DNA of 64,000 bases. It comes from Thermoanaerobaculum sp. (GTDB lineage: Bacteria; Acidobacteriota; Thermoanaerobaculia; Multivoradales; UBA5704). The notes below the pieces were generated by a model, which searched no databases, had not been told where the DNA came from, and worked only from the letters and a program-made list of their open reading frames with translations. Position numbers and translations under genes: made by a program. The stretch spans positions 1-64,000 of the forward strand of contig JAJKHS010000159.1 of NCBI GenBank assembly GCA_021154885.1, given 5' to 3'. This document shows, one piece after another, positions 53,652 through 64,000 of the stretch; position 1 is the first letter of the stretch; every line of letters starts with the position of its first letter.

Positions 53652-53681
53652 GCCGGGGAGGCCCTCTCGGGCCTTCCCGGC
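53652..53681 (+). terminator. Stem-loop after the Kazal gene
   Basis: GCCGGGGAGGCCC and GGGCCTTCCCGGC pair over 13 bp with one mismatch around a 4-bp loop, 20 bp after the stop. It is a strong GC-rich hairpin without a T-run, likely a transcription terminator. Confidence 0.55.
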
Positions 53682-53848
53682 GCGGCAAGCCGACGACCGC
53701 TGCCGCAAGTGACGACGCCCACCGGATCGTTCCCGAAGAACCCGCGTGGTATAATCCTTTGACAAACATCAACAGTCTCCACGGAAGGTGTGCTTATTTC
53801 TAATCTTGCATCGATTAAATCCACCGCTGCGGAACAGACGGAGGTGAG

Positions 53849-55642
53849 ATGTCAAAGAGCGAGCCGAAATCGAATGCAGGATCGAAAGAGAGCAAGGAAA
53901 GCCCGTCGGGCAGTTTTCTGACTGCCAATGCGACGCTGGTTTCCTGGCTGATCTTCCTTGGCTTTGGAAGCGCCGTTCTGACCTCCTATTACGCGCACAT
54001 TCATTACTTGCCGGAGCTGAAGTGGGAAGAGTCTTTTTCCTATCTCGCCGCGGTGACCGTCCTTGGCGGCGGCATCGTTGCGGTATATGCCCTGCTTCTC
54101 TATCTTCCTGGCTGGATCTGGTCCGAGTTTCTGATCTTCGACTCGGAGCTTCAAGGATCTTTGTGTTACCTGGGTCTCGATGGAAACAAGCCTGAGCCCT
54201 GCTTCTGGAGCATAGTGAAAAAGGTCGTTCTACCTTTCGCCTTTCTTATGGTTGTCATTCACCTCGCCATGTTTGCGGATAGCGTTCCTCTGATGGCCGT
54301 TGCCACGGTCGTCGGTCTGACAGGATTGGCGTGGTATTCGCGTTGTGAATTTCTCTCCCATAAATCGCTAAAAACTCATGCCACGCGGCGCTCGCTGCTC
54401 ATGAAGTACACGGTGACCTCCGTCGTCGCTGCTCTGGCGGGTATCGTGTCTCTTTTCATCCTTCGCCAGATCATCGATCCGCAGAAACATTCTGGGAAAC
54501 TGCTTCTGACCTGTACCGTCGCTGTCATCGTTTCGAATCTCCTGGTGGCGGTCCAGTTTCGAAACAAACCGACGCGGGCTGTCCTGACAGGTATCATTGC
54601 AGCAATCACACTTCTCATCTGCGGCGAAACCTTTTCGGAAAGTCACCAGTCACAGTCGGAAGGGATCATGAGGCGCTTTGGTGTTGGCGATGAGGCGTTC
54701 AAGATCAAGCTGTCTGTAACGGATGAGGGACGGAAGCTGCTTGCGGACAACAAATTGTCGGCCGATGGAGCTCTGGTTCTCCGGTCTCGCCTTGGCGAAG
54801 AGTATCTCGTTGAGGGAGATAACGAGCAACGAGTCGCGATTCCGAAGAGAATGGTCAATTTCTGGTCGAGCGTCCACGATATCAGGAAAGATCCCCCTAA
54901 GACCTATGAAAGGAGCGATTATCAAGTCGCTGCGGCCGTCGCCGACTGTGTTTTCCTCGGCCCCGTAGCCGTGTGGCTCCTCTACGGCGTCGTCGGCGTC
55001 ATCCATTCCCGACTCCGAAGCCGGCGGGCGGCGCATCTGTGGAGGGCCTTCAGAGCTCGCAGGACTCGAATCGTCATCGGGAGAAGCGAAGAGTCTTGTC
55101 GGATCGGCTTGGGAGATGCCGTGGCCGTCACGGAAATCCAGGACTTCTTTGCGCGGCTGAGGCTTTCCAGGCCAGAGCTGGTCACCGCGGATCGACTCAC
55201 CCAGGAGGATTTGAATTTCAATCTCATCCTGCTTGGAGGGCCGGACACCAACGAAATCTCGAAGTGCCTCTCGGCCGGCATTGGCGCAACCATGAGGTTT
55301 GGGATCTGCAATGCCCTCGGATGCACCGTCCTGGATCTCTTGGAGCAGAGGATCTTCCATCCTAGCTGGGTCGACCAGACAAGAGACGTGTTCCACGACT
55401 ACGTGCTGATCTATCGGATGAACAATCCTTCCAATCGAAAGGCACAGATCCTTCTGATCGCCGGCAGTCCAGGCCACGGCGCCCGGGTGGGCATTCGTCA
55501 TCTACTCTCGGAGTCGTTTTGTGAGAAGGACATGTCTGAAAAGCAAGGCCCATTCGAGCTGCTTTTGAAAAGCGAGGTTCACTATGGAGTGCCGCAACCA
55601 CCTGCCTCTCAAGTAGTCCTTCGGCCCCTTCGCGCCTGGTAG
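53849..55642 (+). CDS. Large membrane protein with an unrecognised C-terminal domain
   Basis: A 597-residue protein; GGAGG lies 3 bp before ATG 53849. The N-terminal 40 residues are hydrophilic. About seven hydrophobic segments lie between residues 30 and 265, a soluble stretch follows (270-360), then one more helix (CVFLGPVAVWLLYGVVGVI), and a soluble C-terminal domain at about 400-597. The latter has IRFDIG-like strands (RIVIGRSEESCRIGLGDAVA), LNFNLILLGGPDTNEISKCL, VFHDYVLIYRMNNP and ILLIAGSPGHGARVGIRHLL. The glycine-rich GGP and AG-x-x-GHG turns hint at a nucleotide-binding Rossmann-type fold, but I do not recognise it. GC is lower than in neighbouring genes. A signalling role is only a guess. 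Confidence 0.65.
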   Translation: MSKSEPKSNAGSKESKESPSGSFLTANATLVSWLIFLGFGSAVLTSYYAHIHYLPELKWEESFSYLAAVTVLGGGIVAVYALLLYLPGWIWSEFLIFDSELQGSLCYLGLDGNKPEPCFWSIVKKVVLPFAFLMVVIHLAMFADSVPLMAVATVVGLTGLAWYSRCEFLSHKSLKTHATRRSLLMKYTVTSVVAALAGIVSLFILRQIIDPQKHSGKLLLTCTVAVIVSNLLVAVQFRNKPTRAVLTGIIAAITLLICGETFSESHQSQSEGIMRRFGVGDEAFKIKLSVTDEGRKLLADNKLSADGALVLRSRLGEEYLVEGDNEQRVAIPKRMVNFWSSVHDIRKDPPKTYERSDYQVAAAVADCVFLGPVAVWLLYGVVGVIHSRLRSRRAAHLWRAFRARRTRIVIGRSEESCRIGLGDAVAVTEIQDFFARLRLSRPELVTADRLTQEDLNFNLILLGGPDTNEISKCLSAGIGATMRFGICNALGCTVLDLLEQRIFHPSWVDQTRDVFHDYVLIYRMNNPSNRKAQILLIAGSPGHGARVGIRHLLSESFCEKDMSEKQGPFELLLKSEVHYGVPQPPASQVVLRPLRAW

Positions 55643-55686
55643 GGTTGGCGGTGATGCAGTACAGTCTCCCGACGAAGGAGGTCTTC

Positions 55687-55872
55687 ATGGCAACGTCAGC
55701 CCACTGCCACCAGCCGGCTCACCCCGAGCCCAAGACGGAACGCCTCGAGCCTGAACGCATGGTGCTCCTCGGTGCGGACCGGGAGGCCTTCCTGGACGCC
55801 GTGCAGAATCCGCCCGAGCCGGCCGAGAAGCTGGTGGCGGCGCTGAGACGCCATCGCGCAGTCGTGGGGTAG
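55687..55872 (+). CDS. Short DUF1778-like antitoxin remnant (61 aa)
   Basis: ATG 55687 has AAGGAGG 6 bp upstream. The C-terminal half (MVLLGADREAFLDAVQNPPEP, followed by EKLVAALRRHRAVVG) matches the C-terminal toxin-neutralising part of DUF1778/TacA antitoxins. The ribbon-helix-helix DNA-binding part that should precede it is missing, replaced by a His/Pro-rich stretch. No acetyltransferase toxin follows. It may be a decayed orphan or a small independent protein. Confidence 0.5.
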   Translation: MATSAHCHQPAHPEPKTERLEPERMVLLGADREAFLDAVQNPPEPAEKLVAALRRHRAVVG

Positions 55873-55965
55873 GGACTGCTTGCACCTCCGAATCCTCAGC
55901 GGTACTATGACCGCCGGCCAACACGCATCCTGCGGCCGGTGGGCAAAACCTGGAAGGGGAGGTTC

Positions 55966-58810
<2,845 letters not shown>

Positions 58811-58814
<4 letters not shown>

Positions 58815-59614
58815 GGAATTTCGAGTTCCATCGTCCGCAGTCGGTGGCCGACGCGGTCACGCTGCTCAAGGGAAACGATGCCGCGAAACTGCTGGCCGGC
58901 GGGCAGAGCCTGCTGCCCATCCTGAAGCTCGACCTGGCGCAGCCTTCCGACCTGGTGTCGCTCGCCAAAATCCCCGGCCTGAAGGAGATCCGCTCCGAGG
59001 GGGGTGATCGCGGGGATCTGGTGATCGGCGCGCTCGTCACTCACGACGAGGTGGCGAGCTCGCCCGAGGTGCGCCAGCGCATCCCGGGGCTGGCCGCCCT
59101 CGCCGGCGGGATCGGCGACGCGCAGATCCGCAACCGCGGCACGATCGGCGGCTCGCTCGCCCACGCCGATCCAGCCGCCGACTATCCCGCGGCCGTGCTC
59201 GCCTTGGGGGCGACGATCGTGACCGATCGCCGGAGCATCGCGGCCGACGATTACTTCACGGGCCTTTTTCAGACGGCGCTTGGGGCCGACGAGATCATCA
59301 CCGCCGTGCGCTTCCCGGTGCCGGAGCGCTCGGCCTACGCCAAGTTTCCCCATCCGGCTTCGAAGTACGCGGTGGTGGGCGTGATGGTGGCGAAGACGGC
59401 GGGCGGCGTGCGCGTCGCGGTGACGGGGGCCGGTTCCAAGGTGTTCCGCCTCACCGCGCTGGAGCAGGCGCTCACCGAAAACTTCGCGTGGCGTGCCGCC
59501 AGCGCCGTGGAGGTTCCGCCCGGAGATCTGCGGACGGGCGGCGAGTCGAGCCCGGAGTACCTGGCACACCTCGTCCAAGTGATGGCGAAGCGGGCCATCC
59601 AGGCTTGCCAGTAA
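58811..59614 (+). CDS. coxM: Molybdenum hydroxylase FAD-binding medium subunit (CoxM-type)
   Basis: A 267-residue protein overlapping the large subunit by 4 bp. The FAD-binding motifs of the family are present: [16 protein letters not shown] near residue 30 and [20 protein letters not shown] near residue 105, followed by the CO-dehydrogenase flavoprotein C-terminal domain ([12 protein letters not shown]). It accepts electrons from the iron-sulfur subunit and passes them to a quinone or other acceptor. The gene order S-L-M differs from the M-S-L order of carboxydotrophs. Confidence 0.91.
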
Positions 59615-59615
59615 G

Positions 59616-60502
<887 letters not shown>

Positions 60503-60503
<1 letters not shown>

Positions 60504-61708
60504 TGTCGAAGGTCATGTCGCAGCCGGGGTCCTCGAAGCTGGCGGAGAACGTCGTCCACTTCACCCGCCTCCTGCGCGGCGCGGGCCTGCGGCTCGGGCC
60601 GGCGAGCGCTCTCGACGCTCTCGCCGCCGCGTCCGCCGTGGACGTGATCCAGCGCGACGAGCTGTACTGGGCGCTCCATGCCGTCCTGGTCAAGCGGCCA
60701 GAGGATTTCGAGCTTTTCGATCAGGCTTTCCGCCTCTTCTGGCGTGACCCCATGGGCGCCGACTCGGCGCTGGCGCAGCTCCTGCCGCACGTGCGCATGC
60801 CGCGGGCGCAGACGGTTTCGCGGCGGGTCGCCGAAGCGTGGCGCCCGCCGTCGTCCACGGGGAAGCCGCTTCCCGAGCGCACCGAATTCGACGCCGCGCT
60901 CACCTTCTCCGCCGACGAGCTCCTGCGCACCCGCGACTTCGACCAGATGAGCGCCGGCGAACTCGCCCGCGCCAAGAAGATCGTCGCCCGCATGGCGGCG
61001 GCGCTGCGGCCCGTCCGCACGCGGCGGTTCGCCCCCGATCCCCACGGCGCGAGCATCGATCTCGCCCGCACGGTGCGCGAAAGCCGCAAGACCTTCGGCG
61101 ACCTGGCGCCGCTGCGCTTCCGCTCGCGCGTCTCCCTGCCGCCGCCGCTCGTCGTCCTGTGCGACATCTCGGGGTCGATGGGCCGCTACTCGGAGATGAT
61201 GCTTCACTTCCTGCACGCCCTGCTCGACGCCCGCGACGTCCGCAGCCCCGTCCACGCCTTCCTGCTCGCCACCCGGCTGACCAACGTGACGCGCATCCTC
61301 CTGCGCCGCGACCCGGACGAGGCGCTCGCGCGCTGCGGCCGGGAGGTCCAGGACTGGCAGGGAGGAACGCGCCTGCGCACCTGCCTGCATCAGTTCAACC
61401 GGGAGTGGTCGCGGCGCGTTCTCGGCCACGGCGCCGTGGTGCTGCTGGTCACCGATGGTCTCGACCGCGACCCCGAGCCGGGCCTCGCCGCCGAGGCGGA
61501 GCGTCTCCACAAGTCCTGCCGCCGGCTGATCTGGCTCAATCCGCTCCTGCGCTGGGAGGGGTTCGAGCCGAGGGCGCAGGGGATCCGCGCGCTCCTTCCC
61601 CACGTCGACGAGCACCGGCCGGTGCACAACCTGGACAGCCTGGAGGCGCTGGGGCGGGCGCTGGGGGAGCGGGCAATTGCGTGGCGAGAGGGGACGGTGT
61701 CTCGCTGA
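60503..61708 (+). CDS. coxE: VWA-domain protein (CoxE-like)
   Basis: A 401-residue protein. The von Willebrand A domain begins near residue 210 with the MIDAS sequence VVLCDISGSMGRYSEMML, continues with the Thr (GGTRLRTCL) and ends with LLVTDGLDR; these residues bind Mg. The N-terminal 190 residues are helical (CoxE family). MoxR and VWA proteins act as pairs, and both genes sit directly after the enzyme genes. No coxF/xdhC follows. A 50-bp piece of this gene (61511-61560) is repeated at 62305-62354. Confidence 0.9.
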
Positions 61709-61760
61709 GCGTGTCCGAATGAGGCGAGGGCAAGCGAGGCGCTGTGCTAAGATCGAGGCG

Positions 61761-62045
61761 GTGAGAGTCGACGAAGTCATCTGGCTTAGGCAGGTCGTCG
61801 ACAAGTTGGCCGACAAACATGGTGTCGAGACATTTGAGGCCGAAGAAGCACTGAACAACAAACCAAAGATACGACTTGTCGAGAAGGGAAAGCGCAAGGG
61901 AGAGGATGTCTATATCGCTTTGGGCCAGACAGATGCGGGACGATATCTCGCAATCCTGTTCATAGACAAAGGGAATCGAGAAGTCTTACCTCTAAGTGCT
62001 CGGGACATGGCCGATAAGGAGCGAAGAAGATATGGCCGCAAATAG
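61761..62045 (+). CDS. BrnT-like toxin candidate
   Basis: A 94-residue basic protein from GTG 61761. VDEVIWLRQVVDKLADKHGV at the N-terminus and VLPLSARDMADKERRRYGRK at the end match the BrnT/DUF4258-like type of RelE-fold RNases. The centre (GEDVYIALGQTDAGRYLAIL) forms predicted strands. It overlaps the next gene by 14 bp, with toxin first and antitoxin second, as in brnTA. GC is lower than in the cox operon, consistent with acquisition. Confidence 0.75.
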   Translation: MRVDEVIWLRQVVDKLADKHGVETFEAEEALNNKPKIRLVEKGKRKGEDVYIALGQTDAGRYLAILFIDKGNREVLPLSARDMADKERRRYGRK

Positions 62046-62295
62046 AAAGGACTTCCTGTCACGAACGGATTCGCTCGACGAGCTCGTGAATTTTTTCGAC
62101 ACGCACGACATGGGAGAATATTGGGATCAGATGCCGGAAGCGGAGCTCGAAATCGATATACGCCGGCGTAAGCACTTGGTCGCTCTCGATGACGATCTCG
62201 CCGGTAAGGTTGCGACGATTGCCCGCTCGCGGCATGTGTCCTCGGAGTCTCTGATCAACTCCCTCCTACGGGAAAAGCTGGCCGATGCGATCTAA
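62032..62295 (+). CDS. CopG/BrnA-like antitoxin
   Basis: An 87-residue protein beginning inside the toxin gene. The family-typical N-terminal part is DELVNFFDTHDMGEYWDQMP, followed by a ribbon-helix-helix segment (EIDIRRRKHLVALDDDLAGK, then IARSRHVSSESLINSLLREKL). It would bind DNA as a dimer, repress the pair and neutralise the toxin. GAAG at 62025 may be its ribosome-binding site. Confidence 0.78.
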   Translation: MAANRKDFLSRTDSLDELVNFFDTHDMGEYWDQMPEAELEIDIRRRKHLVALDDDLAGKVATIARSRHVSSESLINSLLREKLADAI

Positions 62296-62304
62296 TCGCG
62301 AGTC

Positions 62305-62354
62305 AAGTCCTGCCGCCGGCTGATCTGGCTCAATCCGCTCCTGCGCGGGGAGGG
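62305..62354 (+). repeat. Direct repeat of a coxE internal segment
   Basis: These 50 bp match 61511-61560 inside coxE at 49 positions, in the same orientation. The toxin-antitoxin pair and the coxE tail lie between the two copies, which are 794 bp apart. The copy here encodes nothing and immediately precedes the TGCGG array. Confidence 0.85.
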
Positions 62355-62439
62355 GGATCGGGCGAATCTCCGTTGACGTCCTCGACGGACAGCTCCACGC
62401 TCCTGGACTTCCTGTGAAGCCACGGGATCCAGGCCCAAG

Positions 62440-63150
62440 CCGCCAGATATTGCGGCGTCGCCCATGACTCTGCGGCAGCTCCAGCAAAGTTGCGGTAAAG
62501 GTAGAAGACGACGGTATGGCGCGACGGACCGTGCCGCAACTTGCCCCCGACACATTTTGGAGGAGTTGACGTTGCAGCGGAGTCTGTAGACTCCAGACCG
62601 GCGGCGCTCAAGAATGCCGCGGTGTCGAGCCGGCCGGGGCGGATCTCCAGAAATTTTGCGGCATTTGTTATGAATCGTACCGCAGCGTCGTATAGAACTG
62701 CGGTGGAGAAATCTGCGTCGCGGTGGATGTCGATAAACGCGGATACGGTTCGGCGGCGTTGCGGCGATGTTTGGAGAGGTTGCGGTGTGTATCCCGGAGT
62801 GGCGGCGAAATCGTCTTGCGTCGCGGCAACGTTCCCTTGCGATGCAGCGAAGCCGCAGAATATGCGGCAATGTTTGTCTGTGCTGCGATAAAATCCGGCA
62901 CGCTCTTTGGGTGTTGGAGCGCACTCTGGGATCTCTGGCAAGTGTTGCGGTAAATTTCGAGGAGTCGCCGGAACATAATTCTATTCTGCGGTGGGGTCGG
63001 TAGACGCACTGCAACGCCTGAAGACGTTGCGGCGTGTCTGTAGGCCCTGCGGTGTGTCTGGGAGCGTTGCGGCGGATGCGGAGAGGTTGCGGCGAAGTCT
63101 TTCGGCTTCGAACCGCGTCGGGCCAAGTTGCGGCGATGTCAGGCGAGTTA
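62440..63150. repeat. Long degenerate 20-21-bp array C (about 34 units, TGCGG core)
   Basis: This fills most of the 870-bp gene-free gap between the antitoxin and the barrel protein. Cores reading TGCGG, CGCGG, GGCGG or TGCAG recur at 62451, 62471, 62491, 62638, 62657, 62699, 62719, 62738, 62760, 62781, 62801, 62822, 62843, 62863, 62884, 62946, 62987, 63028, 63048, 63068, 63088 and 63129. The steps are mostly 20 or 21 bp, with single missing beats giving 41 or 62. The remaining bases of each unit differ. Because the step mixes 20 and 21, no reading frame is kept, so a protein product is unlikely. Confidence 0.8.
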
Positions 63151-63167
63151 AGTCTTGTCAATGCGCC

Positions 63168-64000
63168 TCACGGCACCCAGGCGTACCCCAGCTTCAGGAA
63201 GAAGGTCCGGTCGGTCCGCGTCAGGTCGATCCGCTGGTCGGCGGCGGAGGTGTCGGAGTAGCCGAGGAAGAGGACGGTCTGCGGGTTCAGCTTGTAGGAG
63301 AAGAGGAGCTGGCCGAACAGCGCCGCCGTTTTCTTGTCGACCGCGGCGAGGTAGAGGGCCGGGTTGCGCTGGACGTCGGTGTACTGGAGGATGGCGCGCA
63401 GGAAGGTGCGCACGTTGAGCTGATAAACCGTGGAGAGCTGCGTCAGGTTCGCCGTGAAGAGCTCGCCGCCCCGGACGTCGAGCCGCTGGTAGACGTGGGA
63501 GAGCTGAGTCCGCAGATGGCGGCCCAGGTCGTACCGCACGGTCGGAGAGATCTGCACGAGGTCCCCCGCGCGGGTGTTGACGAAGTCGATCTCGCCGCCG
63601 TAATTCAGGGAGAGGCTCAGGAAGAGGTCCCCGCTCGGCTGCATCTCGGAGTAGAGGGAGGAGAACGTATCCCGGAACGTCGCGCCGTTGAAGAACCGAT
63701 CGCGCCGGGCCACGTTCAGCGACGTGAACGACTGCCGGGGTCCGTTGCAGTCGGCGGTGACCTCCACCAGTTGCTCGAGGCGCTGGCCGCGCTGGTCCTC
63801 CCGGCGGTCCCAGTCGCTGCTGAGGCTGGCGCGGGTGAAGCCTCGCCAGTTGCCGTTCCAGACGTGCCCGCCCCCCGCGAGCAGGAAGTTGTAGTCGACC
63901 CGCGGCAGGAAGCCCATGTCGGCGCGAAAGCCCCGGCCCACGTTCTCGTAGCGGCCGAAGGCGAACCAGTCGCGGGAGTCGTGGTTGTAGGCGATCTGGT
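63168..64000 (-). CDS. C-terminus of an outer-membrane beta-barrel protein (DUF5916-like)
   Basis: The frame is open to the right edge, so the N-terminal part lies beyond the window. The visible 277 residues are alternating amphipathic strands (SLYSEMQPSGDLFLSLSLNY, LVQISPTVRYDLGRHLRTQL, KTAALFGQLLFSYKLNPQTV) and end YAWVP. NPQTVLFLGYSD and DRTFFLKLGYAW are typical of DUF5916 barrels, which usually carry an N-terminal family 9 carbohydrate-binding-like domain. It would be located in the outer membrane; its function is unknown. The stop is about 20 bp from the end of array C. Confidence 0.8.
   Translation of the reverse strand, partial: QIAYNHDSRDWFAFGRYENVGRGFRADMGFLPRVDYNFLLAGGGHVWNGNWRGFTRASLSSDWDRREDQRGQRLEQLVEVTADCNGPRQSFTSLNVARRDRFFNGATFRDTFSSLYSEMQPSGDLFLSLSLNYGGEIDFVNTRAGDLVQISPTVRYDLGRHLRTQLSHVYQRLDVRGGELFTANLTQLSTVYQLNVRTFLRAILQYTDVQRNPALYLAAVDKKTAALFGQLLFSYKLNPQTVLFLGYSDTSAADQRIDLTRTDRTFFLKLGYAWVP

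Overview
The window is 64 kb of high-GC DNA with short intergenic gaps. It most likely comes from an environmental Acidobacteriota, perhaps of the Thermoanaerobaculia type. Support for this is the duplicated MacB/FtsX permease without an ATPase, the many Asp-box (BNR) propeller proteins, the repeated C-terminal DFESG...W tails, the winged-helix/TolB/TPR regulator, Kazal-type secreted proteins and a CoxSLMDE-type molybdenum hydroxylase operon. The taxonomic call is an inference.

Layout. 1-6.6 kb: the end of an NRPS (T-C-A-T, predicted serine code), a PNP/UDP-family phosphorylase, and a Tat-exported PhoD phosphatase. 6.6-9 kb: an orphan FtsX permease. 9.1-10.5 kb: an IS256-family insertion with target duplications and an amber codon in its transposase. 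10.5-12.2 kb: a 5'-truncated propeller protein. 12.4-16.5 kb: what looks like a decaying class 1 DISARM locus (DrmMI-like methylase and DrmD C-terminus) with a DUF1016 fragment fused in. 16.9-19.7 kb: a secreted acetamidase/formamidase, then two decayed genes (flavin amine oxidase and TPP decarboxylase). 19.7-23.7 kb: a four-helix-bundle protein, an ECF sigma factor and a CadC/TolB/TPR regulator. 23.7-28.7 kb: a three-gene cluster of unknown function, small Cys-rich secreted peptides, an NTF2-like lipoprotein and a TPR protein. 29-36.3 kb: a cardiolipin synthase and two tandemly duplicated sialidase-like proteins. 36.3-43.3 kb: an aldo/keto reductase and a compact operon of aminotransferase, feruloyl-CoA synthase-like ligase, MFS exporter, YjbR-like protein and thioesterase. 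43.3-49.1 kb: a four-repeat secreted protein, a MacA/MacB-like pair, and a rearranged segment with a DUF6236 gene and a broken YoeB toxin. 49.1-55.9 kb: Kazal proteins around a patatin-like membrane lipase, and a large membrane protein. 56-62.3 kb: the cox-type operon and a BrnT/CopG-like toxin-antitoxin pair. 62.4-63.2 kb: a long periodic non-coding array. 63.2-64 kb: the C-terminus of an outer-membrane barrel.

Two patterns cut across the window. First, three non-coding gaps (12.23, 16.6 and 62.4 kb) each hold a degenerate array with a period of 20-21 bp, about two turns of B-DNA. Each array has its own private core (around TCCGG, GATGAG or TGCGG) and variable remaining bases. I do not recognise this as any catalogued repeat class; it is the best candidate here for something undescribed. 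Second, many genes carry internal deletions that fuse the two ends of a gene or of neighbouring genes: DrmMI, DrmD, TPP decarboxylase, ArsR/SRPBCC, MacB copy 2 and the YoeB toxin. This suggests a genome undergoing frequent deletion, although assembly errors must be excluded.
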